Of a stretch of DNA of 55,410 nucleotides, positions 31,070-39,472 are shown piece after piece. This stretch comes from Acidobacteria subdivision 13 bacterium RH2 MAG17b (GTDB lineage: Bacteria; Acidobacteriota; Terriglobia; UBA7540). Where the stretch lies: the NCBI GenBank assembly GCA_002197525.1, contig NFUN01000057.1, positions 1-55,410 of the forward strand, in the 5' to 3' direction. The notes under the pieces are model-generated. The model saw nothing but the letters and a program-made list of their open reading frames with translations. It ran no database searches and was not told the DNA's origin. Every line of letters begins with the position of its first letter. Within the stretch, counting starts at the first letter, position 1. The position numbers and the translations under genes were made by a program.

Positions 31070-31870
31070 CTAAGCATCGCCCGCCGGTTTCTTCGGAGTC
31101 GTGGCCTGACCAATTTGCTGGTAGAAATTCATCCTTTGCAGTGCCTTACTCACATACTCGGAGTCAAAGGTTCTCCCGTCCGGCCGTCCGGTATTCCAGC
31201 AACGGAACAGAGCTGACCAATCGCGGTTCAGTTTCAAGCCAAAGTGCTGCGCGAAATCACCCAATATCTGCACCGCTAAGCGATAGTGAACATCCGGATC
31301 GAGCAATTCGCGGATCTCGATCTTGCGGCCTACTACGTGGTACCCCATGATTTGAGTCAGGCCCCAGGAGGTAGCGAGAGCGCGCAAGTCTGCGTCTTCA
31401 TACTGCGTAATGACGCGCAGCGCTTCAGAATCGAGATACAAAGCTGTCAGCCATGTCTGGAGGTTTTCGTTTTTTGTGTCGAAGTTTTGCTCAAATGCAG
31501 ATACCAGGCCTTTCGGCCCAATGCTTCCAAACGCGGCAGATTCACCGCTGGCAACGGCTCTCAGGTGTTTGTATACTCCTGGCTCGAAGAATGACGCGTC
31601 CGGCCTGCCTCCTGATTCATTCGCCGTCAGCGCAGCCAAAAATGCTTCCGGCAGATTTGTTCCTGCGACAGCCGCGCGAATGGAATGGTTGAATCTTTCA
31701 TACACCTGTTGCATCAGCCTGAGTTCGATATCCCGTGCCGTTGTACCCGATCGCTCCAATGTCTGGCACCTCTCCGCCTTAATGCCGTCTTGCGTGCAAC
31801 CCAACCCGCCGGAAGCAGACTCGCCTGAATTGGGGCGGCCGCTCTGTGAATCATGGAGGTGATTACTCAC
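31070..31870 (-). CDS. Lysozyme-like muramidase or lytic transglycosylase
   Basis: A 266-aa protein with features of the lysozyme superfamily: FLAALTANESGGRPD holds the likely catalytic Glu85, and ATSWGLTQIMGYHVV (about 166-180) matches the S-x-G-L-x-Q motif of transglycosylase folds. A C-terminal stretch LFRCWNTGRPDGRTFDSEYV resembles the closing part of these enzymes. There is no signal peptide, so release by a holin or action within the particle is expected. The first 50 residues are polar and variable. The start is GTG at 31868-31870, 24 bases from a cluster of four 9-bp repeats. As the first gene of the phage transcript, it may be expressed earliest. It could be a virion-associated lysin or an endolysin. 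Confidence 0.7.
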   Translation of the reverse strand: MSNHLHDSQSGRPNSGESASGGLGCTQDGIKAERCQTLERSGTTARDIELRLMQQVYERFNHSIRAAVAGTNLPEAFLAALTANESGGRPDASFFEPGVYKHLRAVASGESAAFGSIGPKGLVSAFEQNFDTKNENLQTWLTALYLDSEALRVITQYEDADLRALATSWGLTQIMGYHVVGRKIEIRELLDPDVHYRLAVQILGDFAQHFGLKLNRDWSALFRCWNTGRPDGRTFDSEYVSKALQRMNFYQQIGQATTPKKPAGDA

Positions 31871-31893
31871 AAACCAACACTAGCAGCTTGGCC

Positions 31894-31929
31894 TGAGACA
31901 ATGGGGACAGCTGAGACGAATGAGACAGT
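31894..31929. promoter_or_regulatory. Four 9-bp direct repeats upstream of the phage operon
   Basis: Consecutive 9-base units with consensus TGAGACANN start at 31894, 31903, 31912 and 31921; the second unit is degenerate (GGGGACAGC). The array ends 24 bases from the GTG start of the lysozyme-like gene. The same array, with the same period and the same weak second unit, occurs at 33700-33735. It looks like an operator or activator-binding site. No -10/-35 pair was convincingly placed. Confidence 0.7.
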
Positions 31930-32194
31930 TTTTTTCAATTGGTGCTTGAGCCGGAGATATAGCGAACGTAAAGCGGGATTAATTCAGAGGCTAACCGTAC
32001 AAGGCACTTTGACAAAAGCAACCCATCCGAATTCAAAGCGGCGATTTGGCTGGACAACATAGAAATCTTGTTCCGAAAACGCGATTACCATGACGCAAGC
32101 GCCCAGGCTAGAAGTAAAACAACATCTCATTGCGTGTGAGCGAAGCGAGCGCAGGGCGCGAAATGATCTGAAGAAGCCGAATGGAAACCGGAAT
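31930..32194. other. Spacer between phage operon and metallophosphoesterase
   Basis: Together with the repeat array this forms a 324-base gap. It contains a T-run (about 31928-31935) beside the repeats and no supported gene. The short palindrome GCGAAGCGAGCGC-like sequence near 32140-32155 is common in GC-rich genomes. Part of the upstream promoter of the phage transcript should lie here. Confidence 0.4.
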
Positions 32195-33616
32195 CTACTT
32201 TACCGAATTGTAGCTGACGCACTTGGAACTGGAAAGGCTCCCGGACCAGCACTCAAACGTACGGCCGCCTCTCTCGTCGTCCTTAAAAAAGACTAGGTAG
32301 GTCATGCTGTGATAACCGGCGAACGTTTCGCGGCTCGGTTGAAGCCGGGTTAGTTCGTGTACAGGCCGCCATGTACCGGAGTTCAGATAAATCTGCGGTG
32401 ACGCATACTCTCCCGAATAGGACACATCGAGGGGTATCATCTCGTGGTGGTGCGTGTGACCGTATACAATGAACTTGCTAGTTTTATTTTTGAAGTGCTC
32501 TTCCTGAAGAGCATAATCCGAGTAAGACCTTTTTTGCCGGCCAACTATTTGGCCTGCCCAACAGATCAAGCGGCTGCTCTCTGGGCTCAGAAGCCTTTTT
32601 GAGAGTCGAAGCGCCCACTTCAATTTCTCGACCTCGACCGGGAAACGGGATTTTTTGAAATGCTCCCGAACGAACGGATTGTGCATGAACCGGTCAACCA
32701 AACCATTCCAGATTTCTTGCACCTCCCGGTGAAGCCGCAGGTCAGGACAAGTCCTACGAAGGAGTCCACCCACCCATACTGGAATCATGAGAAGCGGCCG
32801 GACGTTGTCAATTTCCCTCATCGCGAGCAGGCATTCCGCCGGGAGAGCGTCTCCAAGACTGGTTTTCACCTCTGCGGCGAAGCTTGTCACGAGGTCGATA
32901 ACAATCGCATCACCCAGTGAAGCTTGGTCGCGATGGCCTTCAAAGTTGAAGGGATCGTAAATGTCACCGTGCCGGGCGAAGACGCGATGATCCGCGAATA
33001 TTCGCCGGATTTGTTCCGCTCCAAGTTCGGCCGGATCGTGCGGAAACGGAGCATAGGGGTTATTTTCAAGCCCGAGCGCTTGCACCACCGCGTTGCGGAT
33101 ACTGTGGTACGCCGGATGTTGGAGATGAAAGGGCCAGTCGTGATTTCCAACCATATAGTGAATAGACACCCGCACCGGGAGACGGCGAGATCCATCCCGA
33201 TTGGCGTCAACCAGCAGCGGGCGGCTATCTCCGGCCGCTGCTGGAACGCTCGCGATAGCTGTGTCGCGCAACTCTCGCATCATGGTAAAGAAGACCGCGT
33301 TTTTTTCGAGAATGGCGCCGGTGATTGCGCGAATCTTGCCGGTGAACTCCGGACTTTCCGGATCATCCCAAGGTCTCAGGCGTGCAGGAACTCCGGGTCG
33401 ATCTTCCAGCCAGCGAGAAGATCGCAGGACGTCCAGAATATCTCCTAGCAAAACGATGTCTAATCGCTCAATCGGCCGGTATTTGCCATCCGCCCTCCAA
33501 GATGCGGAGTAGGCTAGACCACGCAGTCTTTCTCTAAAGACGCGAAGCGTACCCTGGTGAACAGTCTCTCCAGAAGTTCCGTCGGTAAGATGAATGTCGC
33601 TGACAATCACCAGCAT
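32195..33616 (-). CDS. Metallophosphoesterase
   Basis: A 473-aa calcineurin-type phosphoesterase with the complete set of metal motifs: SDIHL (Asp7, His9), LLGDILD (Asp59), VGNHD (Asn158, His159), HGDIYDP in the middle and GHTHHHE near residue 410. The substrate may be a nucleotide, phosphoprotein or nucleic acid. It is longer than simple UDP-sugar or cyclic-nucleotide enzymes, with a large helical insert between residues about 240 and 390. No signal peptide. The start ATG (33614-33616) follows GGAGGAG; the longer frame to 33697 is rejected. It has the same four-copy 9-bp repeat upstream as the phage operon, which suggests co-regulation, possibly as an accessory gene of the locus. Confidence 0.8.
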   Translation of the reverse strand: MLVIVSDIHLTDGTSGETVHQGTLRVFRERLRGLAYSASWRADGKYRPIERLDIVLLGDILDVLRSSRWLEDRPGVPARLRPWDDPESPEFTGKIRAITGAILEKNAVFFTMMRELRDTAIASVPAAAGDSRPLLVDANRDGSRRLPVRVSIHYMVGNHDWPFHLQHPAYHSIRNAVVQALGLENNPYAPFPHDPAELGAEQIRRIFADHRVFARHGDIYDPFNFEGHRDQASLGDAIVIDLVTSFAAEVKTSLGDALPAECLLAMREIDNVRPLLMIPVWVGGLLRRTCPDLRLHREVQEIWNGLVDRFMHNPFVREHFKKSRFPVEVEKLKWALRLSKRLLSPESSRLICWAGQIVGRQKRSYSDYALQEEHFKNKTSKFIVYGHTHHHEMIPLDVSYSGEYASPQIYLNSGTWRPVHELTRLQPSRETFAGYHSMTYLVFFKDDERGGRTFECWSGSLSSSKCVSYNSVK

Positions 33617-33699
33617 CGGTATACTCCTCCTACAAGGTTCGCGGGAAGTGGACAAATTGAATTCAACGAATCGTCCAGCGGAATTGTACGGCCCCACCC

Positions 33700-33735
33700 T
33701 GAGACAATGGAGAGAAATGAGACAAATAAGACAAT
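33700..33735. promoter_or_regulatory. Four 9-bp direct repeats upstream of the metallophosphoesterase gene
   Basis: Units of consensus TGAGACANN start at 33700, 33709, 33718 and 33727, with the second degenerate (GGAGAGAAA). The array lies 84 bases before the ATG at 33616. It matches the array at 31894-31929 in period, number, order and orientation, so a common regulator is likely. Confidence 0.7.
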
Positions 33736-33857
33736 ATTCTTTGAGGGAATAGCCTGAATCTGGATTTCACCAGCGTGGGTTTTGGATTCACTCAGATGAT
33801 GAGCCGCGACGGGGTACAGTGCGGAAACACCGAAGCACAACAACTGTCACAGCGGTT

Positions 33858-34793
33858 CTATGAAGGGGACGAGTAAGAGGCTGGACGGCTATGGCTATGC
33901 GCCGCCGGAGCAGGCCTGGAAGCAAACCGCCCCCGAGGACTGCCTAGCGGCGCAGTCCTCACCGGTCGTGGTTGGCAACGAGGGCAAAAATGGCTGCTTC
34001 TTCCACAAACGATGATTCGCCGGATTGGTTTGCCACATCGGGGACACGGCTGGTTTGTTCTGCGGTAGGCGCTCAGCCGAGGCTCGAAATTGCCGGGATT
34101 GCCGTCGATATCGACGTAATCGCGAAAGGTCGTGCCCTGCAGCGTCACCGCCCGATGCAAAACTTTCTGAACGGCGCGATGAAGCGCACGGCTGGCAGGA
34201 TGAGAGAGCGCTCCAGCCGGAGTCTGAGGATGAATCCGGGAATCAAAGAGCGCCTCATCCGCGTATATGTTGCCGAGACCCGCAAGCATCTGCTGGTTTA
34301 GCAGCCAGCCTTTGATGGCGCCGCTGTGACCGTGCAAAGCTTCTTTGAATTGCTGCAGAGTGATTTTCAGCGCATCCGGACCGAGCCGGTCAAAAGCCTC
34401 ATCGAGTTCCGCAGTAGTACAGCATCTAAGCATGCCGAATCGGCGCGGATCCCGGTAGCGCAATTCTTCCCGGCCTTCGTCCAAGGCGATTCGCACGTGA
34501 GTGTGAAGTAAAAGAGGAGCCTGCCGGGGTGAGACGGTGAGCTGGCCAGTCATACCAAGCCGCACCAGGAGATACGTGGGCGGTTCTCCGTTCTGCGAAA
34601 GCAACTCCAGCGCCAGCGACTTCCCCTTCCGGCGGACTGATGAGATCCATCGTCCTTCCAGCCGCCGGCGAAAGACTGGCGAATCGCCCTGAATAATCCA
34701 AGAGTTCAAAATCTCAACCGCGCGGATCGTCCGTCCCACGGCGCGGCGCTCAAGTCCCCGGCGGACGGTTTCGACTTCTGGAAGCTCAGGCAT
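33858..34793 (-). CDS. mutM: Formamidopyrimidine-DNA glycosylase
   Basis: Base-excision repair enzyme that removes 8-oxoguanine and formamidopyrimidines and cuts the abasic site. At 311 aa it starts MPELPEVETVRRGLE, giving the N-terminal Pro2 nucleophile and Glu3 after Met removal. RRKGKSLAL holds the conserved lysine. The helix-two-turn-helix stretch (LLNQQMLAGLGNIYADEALF) is about residues 160-180. The C-terminal zinc finger has four Cys (CPRCGKPIRR and CPRC). The last 35 residues are a Pro/Ser/Arg-rich extension without an obvious role. The longer frame to 34811 adds six residues. It ends the long minus-strand host cluster and is followed by the Rieske gene upstream. Confidence 0.9.
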   Translation of the reverse strand: MPELPEVETVRRGLERRAVGRTIRAVEILNSWIIQGDSPVFRRRLEGRWISSVRRKGKSLALELLSQNGEPPTYLLVRLGMTGQLTVSPRQAPLLLHTHVRIALDEGREELRYRDPRRFGMLRCCTTAELDEAFDRLGPDALKITLQQFKEALHGHSGAIKGWLLNQQMLAGLGNIYADEALFDSRIHPQTPAGALSHPASRALHRAVQKVLHRAVTLQGTTFRDYVDIDGNPGNFEPRLSAYRRTNQPCPRCGKPIRRIIVCGRSSHFCPRCQPRPVRTAPLGSPRGRFASRPAPAAHSHSRPASYSSPS

Positions 34794-34844
34794 ACGAATG
34801 AAAAACCCCAAAGGTCACGGCGTTTCGCTTCTTTTCATACCCGA

Positions 34845-35150
34845 TCACAATGCCACCATAACTCCGTCGCCCTCCACCTTCACCAGGTAAGTCGCGATCT
34901 TCTTCGATCTGTCACCGCACTTTTCGCCAGTCCGCACATCGTACTGCCATCCGTGCCACGGGCATGTTACAACATCGCCGGCGATCTCTCCCTCGCTCAA
35001 AGGCCCCCCACGATGAATGCAGGCGTTATCGAATGCATATAATGCGCCGTCCACGTTACATAAGACGATGGTCTTGCCACCTGCCTCAACGGCCGTGCAG
35101 CTTCCGGGTTTTAGATCGGATAATTCAGCAACTTTCAAAAACTCAGCCAT
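34845..35150 (-). CDS. Rieske-type [2Fe-2S] protein
   Basis: A 101-aa small ferredoxin of the Rieske type. The two cluster ligands pairs are CIHRGG and CPWHGW, about 17 residues apart, and the layout matches NirD/BphF-type soluble Rieske proteins used in electron transfer to oxygenases or as nitrite reductase subunits. There is no partner enzyme in the window, so the partner is unknown. The start ATG (35148-35150) follows GGAGG with three bases between. The longer frame adds seven residues from an unlikely start. It lies between the fibronectin-III lipoprotein gene and mutM. Confidence 0.9.
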   Translation of the reverse strand: MAEFLKVAELSDLKPGSCTAVEAGGKTIVLCNVDGALYAFDNACIHRGGPLSEGEIAGDVVTCPWHGWQYDVRTGEKCGDRSKKIATYLVKVEGDGVMVAL

Positions 35151-35289
35151 AGGCCTCCAATTTACCAACATTTCTTTCCCGAATCCCCCAATGAATCGCA
35201 GCGGCCACTCAAAACTATGACGGACGCTTCAACCAAGACTGCGTTATACCGCCGGTCAACGTCACAAAGTCCATGCCGTCCGAACACCC

Positions 35290-36363
35290 TCAGCGGGTTT
35301 CAACCATCGCCTGAACTGAGGGCAAGCTTTCGTTTCCGGCCGTGTCCACCGCCGTCACCCAATAAATATAACGTGAACCGTGCTTCATTGGCCGGTCCTC
35401 AAAGACCGGCGTACGAAGCAAACTCTTGTTCAGCCGTTCGGACGAACTACGAGAACCTTCTCTGTAAACATTGTATCCCTCGACGTTCGGCGCCGAAGTT
35501 GGCTTCCAGATCAACTCTACCGCTCTTTCGGTGTAAACAGCTTCCAGGCCAACCGGCGATGGTGGCGGAAAGATCTCGCGCGGTGTGACAGCCGCGACCT
35601 TCGAATCGTCTGTCTCAGCGGTATATCCATCCTGCGCGAAGATAGCCCGCACCCTGTAGAAGTATGTGCGATTGAATTCGAATGTGCGGGCACAATAAAA
35701 AGACCGCTTCGTGGTCGCGCACGGAGCGGACGGCGTCTGCACCACGCCGCCACGATAGACGCGGTATCCCACGAGCGCCGGAATCGGCCCTCCGCCCAGT
35801 CCATGCTTAGGCGGTGACCACTCCAGTTGCAAACACTCTGGCTTCTGCACCACCCGCAGATTTTCAACTGGCGGCGGCACATTCAAGAGCTGCGTGCGAG
35901 CTAGATTCGAGAGATCACTTTCGCGCGGGCGGCCTCTAAAGCCTCTCGTGAGCGTGAGCACCGCAAACGAAAACAGATCACCGATTGAGGCGTTGAATTG
36001 CTGCGGAGAAAGACGGTCTTCGTAGATGATCTCCTGTCCGTGCCTGAATCGAGGCAGCTCGCTTGGCGCGATCTCTACCCACGGTTTGACAGCGAGAAAA
36101 GACCTTGGTAAAGGGTGTGCGGAAGGTGCAATCTGCCGGAAGATTTCAACCTCAATCGGCTTGGTCAGCCGCCGTCCATCCGTGGCGAGTTGCGGAGCTT
36201 TAAACCTGAGGCGTAGCGCCCGTCCGACCTGAAACACCGCAAGGCCGGTGACCCTTACTGGCCGCTGTATTCGCGGCGGTCTTGGCGGACCTTCCGCCGC
36301 GCACGCCGCGAGCCAGCAAACGTACGCAAGCAGGAATGTCAGCAGGGAACGGCGCGCTGGCAT
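35290..36363 (-). CDS. Fibronectin type III domain lipoprotein
   Basis: A 357-aa protein with the lipoprotein signal MPARRSLLTFLLAYVCWLAAC, lipobox LAAC, followed by a Pro/Arg-rich stretch. Two fibronectin type III-like domains follow: residues about 165-265 (LQLEWSPPKHGLGGGPIP, YRVYRGG, YFYRVRAIF) and about 270-350 (VELIWKPTSAPNVEGYNVYRE, SRYIYWVTAVDTAGNESLPS). Both have the Trp and Tyr pattern of this fold. A first beta-rich part (about 35-150) is of unknown type. It should be displayed on the outer membrane, and its function is unknown. It lies downstream of hslU, with about 100 bases between. Confidence 0.75.
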   Translation of the reverse strand: MPARRSLLTFLLAYVCWLAACAAEGPPRPPRIQRPVRVTGLAVFQVGRALRLRFKAPQLATDGRRLTKPIEVEIFRQIAPSAHPLPRSFLAVKPWVEIAPSELPRFRHGQEIIYEDRLSPQQFNASIGDLFSFAVLTLTRGFRGRPRESDLSNLARTQLLNVPPPVENLRVVQKPECLQLEWSPPKHGLGGGPIPALVGYRVYRGGVVQTPSAPCATTKRSFYCARTFEFNRTYFYRVRAIFAQDGYTAETDDSKVAAVTPREIFPPPSPVGLEAVYTERAVELIWKPTSAPNVEGYNVYREGSRSSSERLNKSLLRTPVFEDRPMKHGSRYIYWVTAVDTAGNESLPSVQAMVETR

Positions 36364-36465
36364 GAGGAATCACAACTCGGTTTCGCAGGTTGCGGGATCA
36401 AGGCAGGAGCGGTTCACGGCGCCGGAGAGTGGAACAGGCAGGGTTTTCTTCATATCCGTGCAGCG

Positions 36466-37863
36466 TCACAGAATATAACGGCTCAAGTCCTGGTTTTTGA
36501 CGATGTCGGCCAACTGTTTCTGAACGTACGTCACGTCGATCCGGACGGTTTTCTTCTTCAAGTCCGGACCCTCAAAGGAAATCTCGTCCAGTAGTTTCTC
36601 CATGATCGTATGCAAGCGGCGGGCGCCAATGTTTTCTGTCTGCTCGTTTACCAGCGCCGCGTAACGGGCGATCTCCTCAAGCGCTTCATCCGTGAAGCTC
36701 AGCTTGATGCTCTCCGTTTCGAGCAGCGCCGTATACTGCTTCACCAAGGCGCTCTTCGGTTCCTTGAGAATACGAATAAAGTCGTCCACCGTCAGAGAAT
36801 GCAACTCGACTCGAATCGGGAAACGCCCCTGAAGCTCCGGGATAAGGTCCGAAGGTTTACTCACGTGAAAAGCGCCGGCTGCGATGAAAAGGATATGATC
36901 GGTTCGCACCATGCCGTAACGCGTGTTCACCGTAGTTCCTTCCACAATAGGCAGGATGTCCCTCTGCACGCCTTCACGGCTCACGTCTGGCCCATGTCCG
37001 TGCTCCCGGCCGGCGATCTTGTCAATCTCGTCGAGGAAAATGATGCCAGACTGCTCCACCCGCTCCACCGCAATGCGAGTGACCTGATCCATGTCGATCA
37101 GCCTGTTCTCCTCTTCCTGGATCAGGTAGTCCATGGCTTCTGCTACTCGCATGCGGCGCTTCTTGGACCGTTGCCCGAAAAGGCCCGGGAGAATATCCTT
37201 GATGTTGATGTCCATCTCCTCGATCCCTTGGGAGGAGATAATCTCAAAAGCTGGAAAGCTGCGCTCGCGCACGTCCACTTCGACCTGCCGTTCGTCGAGC
37301 TTGCCTTCGCGCAACTGCACTCGCAATTTTTCCCGGGTTCGCTGATGCTGTTCCTTTTGCCTTTCAACTTCGCCGGTGGCAGCCGGGTCTGGGCGGGCTG
37401 CAGGCAGCGGTGGGAGCAGCAGGTCGAGCAACCGCTCCTCAGCGTTTTGTTCCGCTTTTTCCGCCACCTCGTTCACTTTTTCCTCGCGCACCATGTCAAT
37501 CGATATTTCCACGAGGTCGCGGATCATGGACTCAACATCACGGCCGACATATCCGACTTCGGTGAATCGCGAAGCTTCCACCTTCATAAAAGGCGAGTTC
37601 GTAAGGCGCGCTAAGCGCCGGGCAATTTCAGTCTTCCCCACGCCGGTCGGGCCGATCATGATGATGTTTTTGGGCAGGATCTCTTCCGCCAAGTCCTCGG
37701 GCAGCTTTTGCCGCCGCGTACGGTTGCGCAGGGCGATCGCGACGGAGCGCTTCGCTTCCGGCTGGCCCACCACGTATTTATCCAGTTCGGCCACGATCTG
37801 GCGCGGAGACATCTCCTCCAGCGCCGCGACCGTTTCGACGCTCTCAGGCAAATAGAAGACCAT
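36466..37863 (-). CDS. hslU: HslU ATPase of the HslUV protease
   Basis: AAA+ ATPase that unfolds substrates and feeds them to HslV. Residues about 71-78 are the Walker A GPTGVGKT, and [10 protein letters not shown] is Walker B. The N-terminal segment [21 protein letters not shown] is family typical, as is [14 protein letters not shown]. An inserted I domain (about 115-250) separates Walker A and B. The C-terminal end NQDLSRYIL matches the HslU tail that docks HslV. The 465-aa length is slightly above the E. coli enzyme. It lies downstream of hslV with 151 bases between, in the same direction. Confidence 0.95.
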   Translation of the reverse strand: MVFYLPESVETVAALEEMSPRQIVAELDKYVVGQPEAKRSVAIALRNRTRRQKLPEDLAEEILPKNIIMIGPTGVGKTEIARRLARLTNSPFMKVEASRFTEVGYVGRDVESMIRDLVEISIDMVREEKVNEVAEKAEQNAEERLLDLLLPPLPAARPDPAATGEVERQKEQHQRTREKLRVQLREGKLDERQVEVDVRERSFPAFEIISSQGIEEMDINIKDILPGLFGQRSKKRRMRVAEAMDYLIQEEENRLIDMDQVTRIAVERVEQSGIIFLDEIDKIAGREHGHGPDVSREGVQRDILPIVEGTTVNTRYGMVRTDHILFIAAGAFHVSKPSDLIPELQGRFPIRVELHSLTVDDFIRILKEPKSALVKQYTALLETESIKLSFTDEALEEIARYAALVNEQTENIGARRLHTIMEKLLDEISFEGPDLKKKTVRIDVTYVQKQLADIVKNQDLSRYIL

Positions 37864-38014
37864 TGATAACCAACCGCCTATTCTCGCCCGTTAGGCGCTG
37901 AGGTTCCCGTACTCTCGGGAATGTGCCGGAAAACATCGCGCCATGACTTTGGCCATGCCGAAACGAGCCATCCATAAGTTCGGGGGCCTTAGCGCTAACG
38001 CTCGCAGAGCGCCG

Positions 38015-38557
38015 CTATAACTCCTCAATCATAAGATGATCGTTAGTAAAGATACAGATCTTAGCTGTAATTCCGAGAGCTTCTTCCACGATGGCTCTTG
38101 AGCCGAGCGGGGTGTGCTTGGCGAGCGCGCGTGCAGCCGCAAGCGCGTATGGGCCGCCGGAACCGATCGCAACGATGCCGTCGTCGGGTTCAATCACGTC
38201 GCCGTTGCCGCTCACTACGTAGGTGTTCTTCTGATCCGCAACCAGGAGCAGGGCTTCCAAGTGGCGCAAGGCCCGGTCGGTGCGCCAGTCCTTGGCCAGC
38301 TCCACCACCGCGCGGCTTAAGTTTCCGTGGTATTCCTCGAGCTTCTGCTCGAAGCGGGTGAAGAGGGAAAGCGCATCCGCCGTGCTGCCCGCGAACCCAG
38401 CCAGAATCTTATCATCATAAAGGCGGCGAATCTTGCGGGCGTTCTGCTTCATCACGCTTTCGCCCATAGTAACTTGGCCATCGCCACCCATGGCGAGATG
38501 GCCATCGCGACGCACGCTGAGAATCGTGGTCGCCCGCACCCGTTGTTGTTGGATCAA
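38015..38557 (-). CDS. hslV: HslV peptidase subunit
   Basis: Threonine protease of the HslUV complex. The catalytic Thr lies in the segment [19 protein letters not shown] after a short propeptide (MIQQQRVRA), which must be removed. In the E. coli enzyme the propeptide is just Met. Other family segments are [37 protein letters not shown] and [15 protein letters not shown]. Length 180 aa is normal. The start codon is TTG at 38555-38557, supported by GGAGG four bases away; a GTG at 38539 is the alternative. It is upstream of hslU in the same transcript. Confidence 0.95.
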   Translation of the reverse strand: MIQQQRVRATTILSVRRDGHLAMGGDGQVTMGESVMKQNARKIRRLYDDKILAGFAGSTADALSLFTRFEQKLEEYHGNLSRAVVELAKDWRTDRALRHLEALLLVADQKNTYVVSGNGDVIEPDDGIVAIGSGGPYALAAARALAKHTPLGSRAIVEEALGITAKICIFTNDHLMIEEL

Positions 38558-38595
38558 GAGGCCTCCAGCAAGCCATTATAACAGATGGAAGGCGC

Positions 38596-39426
38596 TTACC
38601 CTGGGGGTTGGAACGTTCCGGGAGGATAAGTTTCGCCGTACTGCGCGTGAAAGCGAAATGTTTCCGCCGCGCGCTCTCCGTTGACGTAGCGGACCAGGTG
38701 CATGGGAGTATCAATGTCCTGAATCTGCTGGTAATCCGCATACACCTCCACATAGTCGTCCCATTCGTGCGTCCTCGGATTCAGGAGACGATAAGCGATA
38801 CGGATGGGAAGGTGTGTCCCGGTGTCCAGGTATAGCTTCACGTCCGCTTGCCGCGCATCCAAAATATCGACAATCGCGGCAGCCTGATTATTCACAAAGT
38901 CTTGCCCGCCGTTCTGAACCAGCGTGCCTGGCTCATGGATAACCCGTCGGAGCACGTTAGCCAGCTCGTACCGGTTCGCCAGCCTCCAGGCTCGAATCTG
39001 CTTGTCTGTTTGTTCAATCAGGCCGTAGCGGTCTATTTCCCAACCGTGGCTGCCGTTGTTGATTAATGTGATCTCTTTCCTTTTACCTAATCCGTAGGCC
39101 AGGCGGCGCTTGTCTGGAAATTCCTCTTCGCTCTCGTAATGTACAAAGCCCGCGGTCACTCCGTCAGTAATGGAAAATGCGCGGCCCACCGTATTCATCG
39201 TTTTGAAATTCAGGAACGCCGGTCCGCCGAGGGCTTGGATTGCCTCGTTGAGCAGCGCTTGCGCCGCCGGGTCGATTTGCGAGGCAGTGGCGAAAGGTTT
39301 CTGTGCAGACGCCAAGTGCAGCGAGGACGCCGCCCACAGGGCCATACCGCACGAACAAAGCGCCAGCCGCCAAGCCGGTCGCGGAAGTTGAGAACGCAAA
39401 AGGAAACGCATAAACCGCAATTCCAT
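38596..39426 (-). CDS. Exported LolA-like protein of unknown function
   Basis: A 276-aa protein with a signal peptide (RLALCSCGMALWAASSLHLASA, cleavage at about residue 41). The mature part has a half-barrel pattern of beta strands with phrases such as GGPAFLNFKTMNTVGRAF and LKLYLDTGTHLPIRIAYRL. It resembles the LolA/LolB or outer-membrane lipoprotein-sorting fold used in lipid or lipoprotein handling, but the exact substrate is unknown. The start may be ATG at 39424-39426 or at 39411; neither has a strong ribosome-binding site. It lies between plsC and hslV. An exported solute-binding role is the alternative. Confidence 0.6.
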   Translation of the reverse strand: MELRFMRFLLRSQLPRPAWRLALCSCGMALWAASSLHLASAQKPFATASQIDPAAQALLNEAIQALGGPAFLNFKTMNTVGRAFSITDGVTAGFVHYESEEEFPDKRRLAYGLGKRKEITLINNGSHGWEIDRYGLIEQTDKQIRAWRLANRYELANVLRRVIHEPGTLVQNGGQDFVNNQAAAIVDILDARQADVKLYLDTGTHLPIRIAYRLLNPRTHEWDDYVEVYADYQQIQDIDTPMHLVRYVNGERAAETFRFHAQYGETYPPGTFQPPG

Positions 39427-39472
39427 TTCCAGTATCGCACAGAGAGAGAACCTGCTGGCTATTTCAACTGGC

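Larger units (their letters stand above)
4871..31870 (-). mobile_element. Mu/B3-like prophage remnant or gene-transfer-agent-like particle locus
   Basis: All genes run on the minus strand, with phage order lysis, terminase, portal, protease/scaffold, capsid, connectors, tail tube, chaperone, tape measure, tail tip. The head set (gp27- and gp28-like terminase, DUF935 portal, I/Z protease-scaffold) is that of transposable phages. The tail set has a tube and short tape measure but no sheath or contractile baseplate. No integrase, MuA/MuB transposase, repressor, replication gene or tRNA junction is seen on either side, and no flanking direct repeat was found by eye. The right limit may extend to about 33,735 to include a metallophosphoesterase sharing the same upstream repeats. 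The left limit lies between 4,695 and 4,870. Confidence 0.85.

Noticed and set aside
33640-33697. Possible sigma54 promoter before the metallophosphoesterase (TGGACGATTCGTTGAA)
   Set aside because: The -12 element lacks the GC dinucleotide and the -24 element is poor; no second example at the sister array.
4695-33857. Attachment sites or target duplications around the phage locus
   Set aside because: No tRNA gene and no matching direct repeat could be found by eye; a five-base Mu-type duplication would be too short to recognise without knowing the empty site.
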